45,727 bases of DNA. It comes from Acholeplasmatales bacterium (lineage in GTDB: Bacteria > Bacillota_I > Bacilli_A > ML615J-28 > CAG-313). The position numbers were made by a program, and so were the translations under genes. The stretch lies in the NCBI GenBank assembly GCA_003539625.1, contig DPOU01000019.1:1-45727 (forward strand), in the 5' to 3' direction. This document shows, one piece after another, positions 9,313 through 18,025 of the stretch (position 1 is its first letter; each line of letters opens with the position of its first letter). The notes beneath the pieces were generated by a model, which did not search any database, was not told where the DNA came from, and was given only the letters and a program-made list of their open reading frames with translations.

Positions 9313-9341
9313 TTGTAATTCTAAAAAAAATGTGATATAAT
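9313..9341 (+). promoter_or_regulatory. Promoter of the glycerol kinase gene
   Basis: TTGTAA (9313-9318), a 17-base spacer and TATAAT (9336-9341), with a TGA extended -10 element. No clear catabolite-responsive element was recognised nearby. Confidence 0.75.
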
Positions 9342-9373
9342 AAACTGAAAATATAGGACTAATGGTTTGGTGT

Positions 9374-10876
9374 ATGGGAAAAGAATATATTCTAACAATT
9401 GATCAAGGTACAACAAGTACAAGGGCAATAATATTTGATAATAAAGCTAATGTTATTGCGGAAAATCAAATTGAGTTTTCTCAAATATGTCCCCATAATG
9501 GTTGGGTTGAACACAATCCCGAAGAAATATGGGAATTAACTTATCAAACAATTAAAAACGTTATTTATACAAGCAACCTAGATTTAAATAAACTCAAAGC
9601 TATTGGAATTACTAATCAACGAGAAACAACAGTGATATGGGACAAAACTACTGGGAAGCCAGTCTATAATGCGATAGTATGGCAATCACGACAATCCCAA
9701 TCTATTTGTGAAGATTTAATTAATCGTGGACTTAGCGATATCTTTAGGAAAAAAACGGGTTTGATTATTAATCCGTATTTTTCTGCTAGTAAGATTAAAT
9801 GGATATTTGATAACGTTGATAATGTTAAAGAAAAAGCTGAAGAAGGAAAATTGTTGTTTGGAACCATAGATACCTATTTATTATGGAAGCTTACAAATGG
9901 CAAGGTTCATGCTACCGATTACAGTAATGCTTCTAGAACTTTGATCTATAATATTAATGAGTTAAAATGGGATGATGAATTATTAGGATATTTTGGTATT
10001 CCTAAAAACATTTTACCTGAAGTATTACCAAGTAGCCATATATTTGGTTATGCGACTGGTTTAACTAGTATCGATAAAATATTTAGCCAAATACCGATTG
10101 CTTCAATCGTAGGGGACCAACAAGCATCATTATTTGGACAATGTTGTTTTGAACCAGGAGATTGTAAAAGTACTTATGGGACTGGGTGTTTTATCTTAAT
10201 GAATACTGGTGAAAAACCAATAACTTCCAATTATGGATTACTTACAACTATCGCTTGGGGCTTAAATGGTAAAATAGAATATGCATTAGAAGGTTCGGTT
10301 TTTGTTGCAGGGTCAGCAATCCAGTGGTTGCGTGATCAACTAGAATTTTTCGAAAAATCTTCTGATTGTGAAAAATCAGTAAAAAGTAGCAATCCAAGCA
10401 ATGGCGTTTATATAGTTCCGGCTTTTGTTGGTCTTGGAACTCCTTATTGGGATAACGATGCAAGAGGTGCAATTTTTGGAATCACTAGAGCAACTACTAA
10501 AGATAATATTGTTGCCGCAACCATTGAATCAATCGCTTATCAAGCTCGTGATGTGATGGATGCCATGAAAAAAGAATCACAAAATGAAATTCAATATTTA
10601 GGTGTTGATGGTGGAGCCAGTGTAAATGATTATATGATGCAATTCCAAGCCGATTTATTAAATGCTAAATTAATTAGACCTACTTGTTTTGAAACAACAG
10701 CTTTAGGTGCAACATATTTTGCGGGACTCGCAACAGGAGTATTTAAGTCAAAAGATGAAATAAAAAAATTACATCAAGTTGAACAAATATTTATGAGCCG
10801 CATTGATGATGAAATGCGAGACAAATTAATCAAAGGTTGGAAAAAAGCAGTTGATGCTACTTTAAAATTCAAATAA
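9374..10876 (+). CDS. glpK: Glycerol kinase
   Basis: A 500-residue cytoplasmic FGGY-family kinase converting glycerol and ATP to sn-glycerol 3-phosphate. The opening KEYILTIDQGTTSTRA is the phosphate-1 motif of the ASKHA fold. ITNQRETTVIWD, GTGCFILMNTGE and GVDGGASVNDYMMQFQADLL are characteristic. The length equals the family norm if translation begins at ATG 9374. An in-frame ATG at 9362 would add MVWC. Neither start has a well-spaced ribosome site: ATAGGA ends 3 bases before the first and 15 before the second. The gene stands alone, without glpF or glpO beside it. Identity is firm, the start is not. Confidence 0.93.
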   Translation: MGKEYILTIDQGTTSTRAIIFDNKANVIAENQIEFSQICPHNGWVEHNPEEIWELTYQTIKNVIYTSNLDLNKLKAIGITNQRETTVIWDKTTGKPVYNAIVWQSRQSQSICEDLINRGLSDIFRKKTGLIINPYFSASKIKWIFDNVDNVKEKAEEGKLLFGTIDTYLLWKLTNGKVHATDYSNASRTLIYNINELKWDDELLGYFGIPKNILPEVLPSSHIFGYATGLTSIDKIFSQIPIASIVGDQQASLFGQCCFEPGDCKSTYGTGCFILMNTGEKPITSNYGLLTTIAWGLNGKIEYALEGSVFVAGSAIQWLRDQLEFFEKSSDCEKSVKSSNPSNGVYIVPAFVGLGTPYWDNDARGAIFGITRATTKDNIVAATIESIAYQARDVMDAMKKESQNEIQYLGVDGGASVNDYMMQFQADLLNAKLIRPTCFETTALGATYFAGLATGVFKSKDEIKKLHQVEQIFMSRIDDEMRDKLIKGWKKAVDATLKFK

Positions 10877-10914
10877 AAAACAAAAAAAATAATATATTAT
10901 AATGGAGGAAAATT

Positions 10915-11958
10915 ATGGGACTTTTTAGACAATTATTAAAGGTAATAGAATGGAAGGATGATTCAACCGATCAGATAGTATATCGTTATCCGATGACTGA
11001 TCGTGATGAAATCATGAATGGATGTCAATTAGTAGTACGTCCATCTCAAGTTGCTATTTTAGTAGCAAGCGGTCAAGTTGCCGATGTTTATGGTGAAGGT
11101 TTACACAAACTAACAACTAACAATATGCCAATTCTTACAAAATTATTAAGTTGGAAGTATGGATTTGACTCACCATTTAAAGCTGAAGTTTACTATGTAA
11201 ATGTTAAACAATTCATTAACTTAAAATGGGGAACTTCTAGTAAAGTTAGCTTAAGAGATGCTGACTTTGGTATCGTACGTTTAGGCGCAAGAGGTACATA
11301 TAGTTTCAGAGTTAAAGATGCTGCTCAATTTATGCGTGAAGTATTTGGTACAAATCGTGACTATGGTACTGAAAGCTTAAAAGAATATTTCAAGAGTATG
11401 ATTGTTACAAGTTTCTCTGATGCATTAGGTGAATCAAAGATTCCTGCTCTTGACATTCCATCAAAATATCGTGAATTAAGCGATATCGTTAAAAAAGAAG
11501 CACAAAAAGACTTTAATGCTTTAGGTGTTGAAATTGTTAGCTTATTTGTAGAAAACGTTTCTTTACCAGAAGAAGTAGAAAAAGCTATCGACCAAAGATC
11601 ATCTCTTGGTGCTATGAGTGGTAAATTAAACGAATTTACTCAATATCAAACTGCCCAAGCTATTAGAGATGCCGCAAACAACCCTAATGGTGGAGCTGGA
11701 ATCGCTGGTATGGGTGTTGGCTTTGGTGCTGGTATGGCAATGAGTCAAGCAATGAATCAATCAGCTTATCAACAACCTCAACAACAAGCTGGTTCTCCAA
11801 TGACAACTTGTGCAAGTTGTGGACAACCAATGAATGCAGGTGCAAAATTCTGCCCTAATTGTGGTAAACCTGCTGCTCAAACAAAATTCTGTCAAAACTG
11901 TGGAGCCCAAGTAAGTGCAGGTGCAAAATTCTGCCCTAACTGTGGTAAACAAATATAA
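10915..11958 (+). CDS. SPFH-domain protein with C-terminal zinc ribbons (YdjI-like)
   Basis: A 347-residue protein. Residues about 35-230 form an SPFH/Band-7-like domain (QLVVRPSQVAILVASGQVADVYGEG at its start). A Gly/Met/Gln-rich linker follows, and then two zinc ribbons with CxxC pairs (CASCG...CPNCG and CQNCG...CPNCG) close the protein. This is the architecture of Bacillus subtilis YdjI, which acts with YdjG/YdjH at the membrane and is linked to the phage-shock-type protein PspA. No signal peptide or transmembrane helix is visible, so it is probably recruited by the membrane partner encoded next. AATGGAGGAAAA precedes the ATG. Confidence 0.85.
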   Translation: MGLFRQLLKVIEWKDDSTDQIVYRYPMTDRDEIMNGCQLVVRPSQVAILVASGQVADVYGEGLHKLTTNNMPILTKLLSWKYGFDSPFKAEVYYVNVKQFINLKWGTSSKVSLRDADFGIVRLGARGTYSFRVKDAAQFMREVFGTNRDYGTESLKEYFKSMIVTSFSDALGESKIPALDIPSKYRELSDIVKKEAQKDFNALGVEIVSLFVENVSLPEEVEKAIDQRSSLGAMSGKLNEFTQYQTAQAIRDAANNPNGGAGIAGMGVGFGAGMAMSQAMNQSAYQQPQQQAGSPMTTCASCGQPMNAGAKFCPNCGKPAAQTKFCQNCGAQVSAGAKFCPNCGKQI

Positions 11959-11989
11959 TTATCAATATTAAATAGTAATAGGATTTTAT

Positions 11990-13060
11990 ATGAATAATAG
12001 TAATTTAAAAACCGCAGACGATTTTAAATGTCCTGGTTGCGGGGCCCCAATTTCCTATGATCCCGCAACCGGCGGACTTCATTGTGAATATTGTGGCTAT
12101 GAGGAAAATATAAACAAAGAAACAAGCGATATCGAAAACGATTTTGTTGAAGGACAAAATGAAGATAACAATTGGGCGGCGGAAACAAAGATAATTCACT
12201 GTGATAACTGTGGTGCTGATAATGTACTTAATGCGGGGGAAATGTCTGTAACTTGCCCATTCTGTGGTTCAAATCACACAATTATGACTAATCAAGTTAC
12301 AGGAATTAAACCACATCGTATTATTCCTTTTCAAATTCCTAGTCAAAATGTTAAAGATGCTTATCGTAAGTGGCTTCGTAAAAAAATATTTGTTCCTCGT
12401 AAGGTAAAAAAACAAATTCCTAATATTAAACTTAATGGCGTTTATTTACCAATATGGACATTTGATAGTAATGCTAGTAGTTCTTATGATGGAAAACTTG
12501 GTAAATATTATACAAGAACTGTTGGTAGCGGTAAAAATCGACGTACTGTTACAGAAATTAGATACTTTTGTATTTCAGGTAATAAAAGTTTGTTCTTCGA
12601 TGACTTTATTGTAAATGCCGGAACCAAAATTTCTCAACAAGAAATGAATGCTATTGCACCATTTGATACAAATAATTCATTTGTATATGAAAAGGAATTT
12701 ATGGCAGGTTTTAGTTCTGAACATTACTCAGTTAGACTTAATGATGGTTGGAACATTGCAAAAGGTAACATGGATGAATCTATGAAACGCGCAATTCTAA
12801 GTGATTATCACTACGATGTTGTAGCATATTTAAACGTTACTACAAACTATACTGATATCAAATACAAATATGTTTTAATACCAGTATGGATTGGCATTTA
12901 TATATACAAGAATAAAACTTATCGTTTTATTGCAAATGGTGTTACAGGTAGATTTACTGGTAAAGCTCCTGTATCTGCATTAAAGGTACTATTATTTGTT
13001 GCAATAATTCTAGCAATAGTGATTTTACTTTTTGTATTGACACAGTCTGCAGATGCATAA
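11990..13060 (+). CDS. Membrane-anchored zinc-ribbon protein (YdjG-like)
   Basis: A 356-residue protein with two N-terminal zinc ribbons (CPGCGAP...CEYCGYE, then CDNCGAD...CPFCGS), a central soluble domain of unknown function, and a single C-terminal hydrophobic helix (LKVLLFVAIILAIVILLFVL). It resembles B. subtilis YdjG, a membrane anchor of the YdjGHI-PspA envelope-stress complex. It follows the YdjI-like gene by 31 bases and shares its terminator, so the two are likely one operon. No PspA gene is in the window. The ribosome site (AATAGGA) is weak. Confidence 0.82.
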   Translation: MNNSNLKTADDFKCPGCGAPISYDPATGGLHCEYCGYEENINKETSDIENDFVEGQNEDNNWAAETKIIHCDNCGADNVLNAGEMSVTCPFCGSNHTIMTNQVTGIKPHRIIPFQIPSQNVKDAYRKWLRKKIFVPRKVKKQIPNIKLNGVYLPIWTFDSNASSSYDGKLGKYYTRTVGSGKNRRTVTEIRYFCISGNKSLFFDDFIVNAGTKISQQEMNAIAPFDTNNSFVYEKEFMAGFSSEHYSVRLNDGWNIAKGNMDESMKRAILSDYHYDVVAYLNVTTNYTDIKYKYVLIPVWIGIYIYKNKTYRFIANGVTGRFTGKAPVSALKVLLFVAIILAIVILLFVLTQSADA

Positions 13061-13088
13061 GATAGGATTTATTAATCCTATCTTTTTT
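13061..13088 (+). terminator. Terminator after the YdjI/YdjG-like pair
   Basis: GATAGGATT and AATCCTATC form a 9-bp perfect stem with a TATT loop, followed by TTTTTT. Confidence 0.9.
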
Positions 13089-13139
13089 CTTGATAATTAT
13101 AAAAAAATAATCTAGTAAATTATATAAAGGAAAAAGACA

Positions 13140-13982
13140 ATGGATAAAAAAGCGATTGAATTGATAAAAGAAGCCCTAATTGAAGATGGTGTAGATAACG
13201 ACATAACTACCCTTAATTTAGTTAGTAAAGATAAAATGTTAACCGGAAGCTTTATTGTTAAAGCAACGGGAGTAGTATCGGGAATCGATGTTGCAAAAGA
13301 AGTATTTAAACAAATTAATCCCCGTATAAAAATGGAAATTTTAAAAGCCAATGGTACTTTTGTTAACCGTGGTGATGTTATTGCAACAATTGAAGGCCCA
13401 ATGCGTGACATACTAAGAGGCGAAAGAGTTGCGCTTAACTTCTTACAACGGATGAGTGGTATTGCCGCAACAACCGCTAAATTTGTTCAAGAACTTGCGG
13501 GGACAAATTGTAAAATTTTAGATACTCGTAAAACTGCTCCCTTATTAAGAGTCTTTGAAAGACAAGCTGTAAGAGATGGTGGCGGTGAAAATCATCGTTT
13601 CAACTTATCTGATCGTGTTCTAATCAAAGATAATCATATTGCCGCAAGCGGTTCAATTCAAGATGCTGTCAGCATTCTTAGAAAAGCCGTTGGTAGGGGA
13701 ATGATTATTGAAGTAGAAGTAGAAACTTTAGATGAATTTATGGAAGCATTAAATACATCGGCCGATGTAATTATGCTAGATAATATGAGTAATGAAGTTA
13801 TGAAAAAGTGTGTTGAACTAAATGAAGGTAAGAAAAAACTTGAAGCAAGTGGAAATATGGAACTAAAAAAGGTTCGCAGTGTTGCCCTTTTAGGAGTAGA
13901 TTATATTTCCGTAGGTAGTTTAACACATTCTTACAAAGCGCTTGACATTAGTTTAAAGTTTCGTAAAAGTAATTTTAGATAA
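13140..13982 (+). CDS. nadC: Nicotinate-nucleotide pyrophosphorylase (quinolinate phosphoribosyltransferase)
   Basis: A 280-residue cytoplasmic enzyme joining quinolinate and PRPP to nicotinate mononucleotide with CO2 release, the entry step of de novo NAD synthesis. Diagnostic stretches are GERVALNFLQRMSGIAA, DTRKTAPLLRVFERQAVRDGGGENHR and LIKDNH, which carry the PRPP- and quinolinate-binding basic residues. The EVEVET and IMLDNM motifs of the barrel follow. Length is normal. AAAGGAAAAAG precedes the ATG. nadA and nadB, usually adjacent, are absent from the window. Confidence 0.94.
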   Translation: MDKKAIELIKEALIEDGVDNDITTLNLVSKDKMLTGSFIVKATGVVSGIDVAKEVFKQINPRIKMEILKANGTFVNRGDVIATIEGPMRDILRGERVALNFLQRMSGIAATTAKFVQELAGTNCKILDTRKTAPLLRVFERQAVRDGGGENHRFNLSDRVLIKDNHIAASGSIQDAVSILRKAVGRGMIIEVEVETLDEFMEALNTSADVIMLDNMSNEVMKKCVELNEGKKKLEASGNMELKKVRSVALLGVDYISVGSLTHSYKALDISLKFRKSNFR

Positions 13983-13986
13983 ATAA

Positions 13987-14024
13987 TAACAATATATGGC
14001 TAGTTTTATAGTCATATATTGTTA
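13987..14024 (+). terminator. Long hairpin between nadC and tRNA-Thr
   Basis: A 16-bp stem runs from 13987-14002 to 14009-14024, with one G-U pair and a six-base loop. The stem is stable, but the downstream T-tract is weak (CTAATTGTT). It probably terminates nadC transcription, though it may only protect the 3' end. Confidence 0.55.
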
Positions 14025-14039
14025 CTAATTGTTAATAAA

Positions 14040-14068
14040 TTGAAAAAATAATATATATTTGGTATAAT
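14040..14068 (+). promoter_or_regulatory. Promoter of tRNA-Thr
   Basis: TTGAAA (14040-14045), 17 bases, TATAAT (14063-14068), extended by TGG. The tRNA begins 10 bases after the -10 box, so the 5' leader is very short. Confidence 0.85.
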
Positions 14069-14077
14069 ATCTTTGTT

Positions 14078-14153
14078 GCCGTCATAGCTCAGTAGGTAGA
14101 GCAGCTAACTCGTAATTAGCAGGTCACAAGTTCAATTCTTGTTGTCGGCACCA
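14078..14153 (+). tRNA. tRNA-Thr(CGU)
   Basis: A complete cloverleaf with encoded CCA (14151-14153). The anticodon arm GCTAA-CTCGTAA-TTAGC carries anticodon CGT, reading ACG. The T arm has TTCAATT. The acceptor stem has one mismatch: base 5 (T) faces base 68 (T). The other six pairs are canonical. Confidence 0.95.
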
Positions 14154-14167
14154 TTAAAAAAGATTAT

Positions 14168-14192
14168 ATGCCCACCTAAGGTGAGCATTTTT
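14168..14192 (+). terminator. Terminator after tRNA-Thr
   Basis: ATGCCCACC and GGTGAGCAT form a stem with one C-A mismatch and a TAA loop, then TTTTT. The EamA gene begins 21 bases on without a separate promoter I can see, so some read-through is likely. Confidence 0.7.
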
Positions 14193-14213
14193 ATATGAAG
14201 GCGGTGTTAAAAA

Positions 14214-15110
14214 ATGGATTGGTTGGTATTTGCCTTATTAGGAGCATTTTTCACAACAATGGCAACAATTCTTATAAAATCAGGTGTAAAATACATTAAT
14301 ACTAATTTTCTACTAGCTTATCGAAATTTGATTATCATCGTATTTTCGGTTGTGGCTTGTTCAATAACCGGAAATATTGATGATATTGACAAAATAGATC
14401 AAGTAGGTTTGCTTTATTTAGGCCTTTCTGGTGTTGCGACAGGCGCATCTTGGCTATGTTATTACAAAGCATTACAACTAAGCACTTTTAATAAAGTAGC
14501 ACCATTTGACAAATCTAGTTTTGTTTTAACTAACCTATTATTCTTGATTTTCTTCTTTGATGTTACAACTAAAGGTGGAGATCCAATTACTATAACAATG
14601 CTAATTTTATCAACAATTTTGATGTTAGTAGGAACCATCTTTATGGCAAGTAAAGAAAAGATTAATGGTTCAACTGATAAAAAATGGCTAGTATACGCCA
14701 TCTTAAGTGCAGTATTTGCTTCGATAGTATCTATACTCGTAAAAGCAGGACTAAAGACGGTTCCAAGTGATTTAGGAGTTTTTGTAAGAGCAATTGTCAT
14801 ATTTGTGATTATGGTATTATTAGTATTTTTCAGAAAAGACTATCAAAACATTAAGCAAACACCTCCTAAAACCTGGATTTTCCTAACTCTTTCTGCCCTA
14901 GCAACTAGTGGGGCCTGGTTATGTGTAGATGAAGCATTAGGAAATGAATATGCTAATCCAGTAGTTGTTACTTCCATTGGTATGTTATCAATCTTACTAT
15001 CAATGGTACTATCATTCTTATTATTTAAAGAAAAATTTACTAAGAAGTCACTACTAGGACTATTATTACTAACTATTGGTATAGTTGCCATCATAATATT
15101 TGGAATATAA
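14214..15110 (+). CDS. EamA/DMT-family transporter
   Basis: A 298-residue membrane protein of ten hydrophobic segments arranged as two five-helix EamA repeats (about 1-145 and 155-298). Each repeat has the GxxxTxxxxxL-type opening and an ASWLCYYKAL / GAWLCVDEAL segment. The drug/metabolite transporter superfamily exports or takes up amino acids, nucleosides and other small metabolites. The substrate cannot be assigned. GAAGGCGGTG precedes the ATG. It heads a tight rightward group with ung (17-base gap), the sigma factor and lysA. Confidence 0.88.
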   Translation: MDWLVFALLGAFFTTMATILIKSGVKYINTNFLLAYRNLIIIVFSVVACSITGNIDDIDKIDQVGLLYLGLSGVATGASWLCYYKALQLSTFNKVAPFDKSSFVLTNLLFLIFFFDVTTKGGDPITITMLILSTILMLVGTIFMASKEKINGSTDKKWLVYAILSAVFASIVSILVKAGLKTVPSDLGVFVRAIVIFVIMVLLVFFRKDYQNIKQTPPKTWIFLTLSALATSGAWLCVDEALGNEYANPVVVTSIGMLSILLSMVLSFLLFKEKFTKKSLLGLLLLTIGIVAIIIFGI

Positions 15111-15127
15111 AATAAAGGGAGATAACA

Positions 15128-15793
15128 ATGATACAACTTGGAAATAACTGGGATAACATTTTAAAAGATGAATTTCAAAAAGAATATTATTTAAGTTTAC
15201 GTAAATTTTTAAAAGAAGAATATGAAAACTACCGTATATTTCCATCAATGTATGATATTTTTAATGCATTAAAATATACCGATTACAACGATGTAAAAGT
15301 AGTAATTATTGGTCAAGACCCTTATCACGAAATCGGCCAAGCTCATGGATTATGTTTTTCTGTTCAAGATGGGGTAGCATTTCCCCCATCATTACAAAAT
15401 ATTTTTAAAGAACTAAATGCTGATTTAGGTATTCCAATGCCTAAAAGTGGCAACCTAACTAAATGGGCAAAACAAGGTGTACTTTTATTAAACACCGTTT
15501 TGACTGTTAGGGAGCACTATGCAAATAGTCATAAAAATAAAGGTTGGGAGACATTTACCAACGCCGTAATCGAAAAACTAAATGAAAGAGAAGACCCAAT
15601 AATCTTTTTATTATGGGGAAATGACGCAAAAAGAAAAAAAGAGTTAATAACCAATAAACAACATATTGTTTTAACGGCTGCACATCCAAGTCCTCTTTCG
15701 GCTTATAATGGCTTTTTTGGATGTCACCATTTTTCAAAAACTAATCAACTACTAATCAATATGGGAAAAGAACCGATTGATTGGTCACTATAA
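15128..15793 (+). CDS. ung: Uracil-DNA glycosylase
   Basis: A 221-residue family-1 UDG that removes uracil from DNA to start base-excision repair. The catalytic water-activating loop GQDPYHEIGQAHGLCFSV (catalytic Asp) and the DNA-intercalation loop HPSPLSA are complete, and LLLNTVLTVREHYANSH is typical. Length is normal. AAGGGAGA precedes the ATG. Its 3' end runs to within 23 bases of the likely start of the next gene. Confidence 0.96.
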   Translation: MIQLGNNWDNILKDEFQKEYYLSLRKFLKEEYENYRIFPSMYDIFNALKYTDYNDVKVVIIGQDPYHEIGQAHGLCFSVQDGVAFPPSLQNIFKELNADLGIPMPKSGNLTKWAKQGVLLLNTVLTVREHYANSHKNKGWETFTNAVIEKLNEREDPIIFLLWGNDAKRKKELITNKQHIVLTAAHPSPLSAYNGFFGCHHFSKTNQLLINMGKEPIDWSL

Positions 15794-15815
15794 TATAGAA
15801 AGTAGAATAAAAGCA

Positions 15816-16640
15816 ATGGAAGAAAATATTATCGTAAAACTATTAAATGATAAAGATTTGGGAACCAGTAGACTATTAACACGTGAAGAAGAGCAAGAAA
15901 TATTTTCACTATATGCCAAAGATAAAAGTTTACGTGAAGATGTTCAAACCATAATGATAAATGCTAATCAAAAACTTGTTTATAGTATTGCTAGAAAATA
16001 TCGCCCCTTTATGAATGCTTCATATGATGATATTGTTCAACTTGGTAGAATTGGCTTATCAAAAGCGGTCGATAAATATGATTTATCAAAAAATACTAAA
16101 TTTGCAACTTACGCAACTTATTGGATTAAACAAAGTATTGATAAAGGATTACAATCAATTAATGCGGACATAAATGAACCAATTAAAGTAGCTAATTTAC
16201 GTAACCATTTCTATAGTACTGAAGAAGAAATGGAAGCAAGTTTGAAAAGAAAAGTAACTTTTAATGAAGTAGCAAATAAAATGGGAATGAATCCTACAGA
16301 ACTTAAACTTCTTTTTGATTTATCTAATGTGGCATCACTTGATGAAACTGTCGATGATGACCGTGAAATATCAGCTATTGAAAAAATAAAAGATAGTAAT
16401 AGTACTCCTCAAGAGTTTGTTCTTGAAGATGAAAAACGCCATCTAATAAATGACGCAATGGAAAGACTGTCGCCTAGAGAACAAGAAATTATCAAATATC
16501 GCTATAATTCCGAAGATGGTGTTTTACATAGTTTTGCGGAAGTAGCCGAAAAACTAGGAATATCACGTCAACGTGTTCAAAAAATTGAACAAAAAGCTAT
16601 TAAAGAAATGAAAGAATATATTAAAAATTGTGAAAAATAG
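15816..16640 (+). CDS. Sigma-70 family RNA polymerase sigma factor
   Basis: About 274 residues containing sigma regions 1.2 (start), 2 (NANQKLVYSIARKYRPFMNASYDDIVQLGRIGLSKAVDKYD, then the -10-recognition segment FATYATYWIKQSIDKGLQS), 3 and 4. The region 4 helix-turn-helix FAEVAEKLGISRQRVQKIEQKAIKEM should read a -35 element. It lacks region 1.1 and departs from RpoD in the 2.4 segment (TYATYWIKQSI instead of TYATWWIRQAI), so it looks like an alternative or group 2 sigma factor, not the housekeeping one. An in-frame TTG at 15777 inside ung would add 13 residues, but ATG 15816 is the natural family start. Neither has a strong ribosome site, suggesting coupling to ung. Confidence 0.85.
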   Translation: MEENIIVKLLNDKDLGTSRLLTREEEQEIFSLYAKDKSLREDVQTIMINANQKLVYSIARKYRPFMNASYDDIVQLGRIGLSKAVDKYDLSKNTKFATYATYWIKQSIDKGLQSINADINEPIKVANLRNHFYSTEEEMEASLKRKVTFNEVANKMGMNPTELKLLFDLSNVASLDETVDDDREISAIEKIKDSNSTPQEFVLEDEKRHLINDAMERLSPREQEIIKYRYNSEDGVLHSFAEVAEKLGISRQRVQKIEQKAIKEMKEYIKNCEK

Positions 16641-16652
16641 AAAGGGATTGTA

Positions 16653-17939
16653 ATGCAACCATTAGGATTAACCATTAAAGATAATGAAGCATATTTGAAT
16701 GGTCATAAAATAACTGACTTAGCTAAAGAATATAAAACACCATTATATGTTATGGATGAAACAACTATTAAAAATGCAATAACGACCTATCAAGAAAATA
16801 TGAAAAGTGATAAATATCGTTTTGACTTGGTATATGCTTCAAAAGCTTTTCTAACTCTTGAATTTGTCAAATATATTGATGCTTTACAACTTCATATTGA
16901 TGCGGTGAGCTTAGGTGATTTGTACGTAATTCAAAAAAGTGGTATGTCACTAAATAAAGTTGTTTTTCATGGCAATAATAAATCTAATGAAGAAATTGAA
17001 TTTGCAATTAAAAATAACATTGGTTATTTAGTTATTGATAATATGAATGAATTAGAAAAAGTTATAACTATCTCAAATAAATTACAAAAAGCAGTAACTT
17101 GTCTAATAAGAGTTAATCCTGGTATTGATGCACATACTCATAAATATATTCAAACCGCCTTGTTTACTTCTAAGTTTGGTGAAAGCATTTATGATAAACC
17201 AAGAATTGATGAAATGTTAAAGCTAGTTAAAAGCAGTAAATATGTAAATCTATGTGGCTTTCATGCCCATATTGGATCGCAAATTCATGAAACTGCTGCC
17301 TTCCAACTAGAAATAGAGAAAATGATTGACTTTCAAAATGAAATAAACCAAGAATATAAATTACATTTACAAACTTTAAATCTTGGTGGTGGTTTTGGTA
17401 TTAAATATGAAAAAGATGAAAGAAATCTTTCAATTGAGGAAATGTCATCATCATTAAAAAAATATATTGAGGAAAAACTAGTTGATTCTAATAGTGAAAT
17501 TAACCACATTATGATTGAACCAGGTAGATCAATTGTTGGAAGAGCGGGAATAACCTTATATACTTGTTCTTATATTAAACAAACTTTTGGCAAGAAGAAT
17601 TATGTATTTATCGATGGTGGTATGACAGATAATATAAGACCTGCCCTATATGGTGCAACTTATGAATGTGATATTGCTAATAAGATGAATGCACCTAAAG
17701 AAATATTAGTAGATGTTGCGGGAAAATGTTGTGAATCGGGTGATATCATAAGAAAAGATGTTTTAATTCCCAATGTTGAATCTGGTGATATAATGCTAGT
17801 GTACGCAACAGGTGCCTATAATTATTCAATGTTTTCCAATTATAACAACATGCTAAAACCGGCGGTTATTCTGGTTGGTAGTAATGTAAAAGTAATTAGT
17901 AGAAGAGAAACTCTTGAAGATTTATGTAAATTATTTTAA
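16653..17939 (+). CDS. lysA: Diaminopimelate decarboxylase
   Basis: A 428-residue PLP enzyme of the alanine-racemase-fold group IV decarboxylases, converting meso-diaminopimelate to L-lysine. The PLP lysine is in YASKAF. The barrel motifs GFHAHIGSQI and LNLGGGFGIKY, the EPGRSIVGRAG phosphate-binding region and the CESGDI active-site cysteine from the partner subunit are all present. The preceding gap is 12 bases with AAAGGGATTG, so it is co-transcribed with the sigma factor and no lysine riboswitch fits. It shows that the cell makes its own lysine from a DAP pathway. Confidence 0.95.
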   Translation: MQPLGLTIKDNEAYLNGHKITDLAKEYKTPLYVMDETTIKNAITTYQENMKSDKYRFDLVYASKAFLTLEFVKYIDALQLHIDAVSLGDLYVIQKSGMSLNKVVFHGNNKSNEEIEFAIKNNIGYLVIDNMNELEKVITISNKLQKAVTCLIRVNPGIDAHTHKYIQTALFTSKFGESIYDKPRIDEMLKLVKSSKYVNLCGFHAHIGSQIHETAAFQLEIEKMIDFQNEINQEYKLHLQTLNLGGGFGIKYEKDERNLSIEEMSSSLKKYIEEKLVDSNSEINHIMIEPGRSIVGRAGITLYTCSYIKQTFGKKNYVFIDGGMTDNIRPALYGATYECDIANKMNAPKEILVDVAGKCCESGDIIRKDVLIPNVESGDIMLVYATGAYNYSMFSNYNNMLKPAVILVGSNVKVISRRETLEDLCKLF

Positions 17940-17955
17940 AATATCATACAAAAAA

Positions 17956-17984
17956 TTGACATAAATCATTATATTTGGTATAAT
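17956..17984 (+). promoter_or_regulatory. Near-consensus promoter of the small HNH-like gene
   Basis: A perfect TTGACA (17956-17961), a 17-base spacer and a perfect TATAAT (17979-17984) with TGG extension. It is the strongest-looking promoter in the window. Confidence 0.88.
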
Positions 17985-18025
17985 ATTAATGTAAATAATA
18001 AAACACATTGTGCGGAGGACGTATT

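Noticed and set aside
16641..16652. Lysine riboswitch before lysA
   Set aside because: Only 12 bases separate lysA from the upstream gene.
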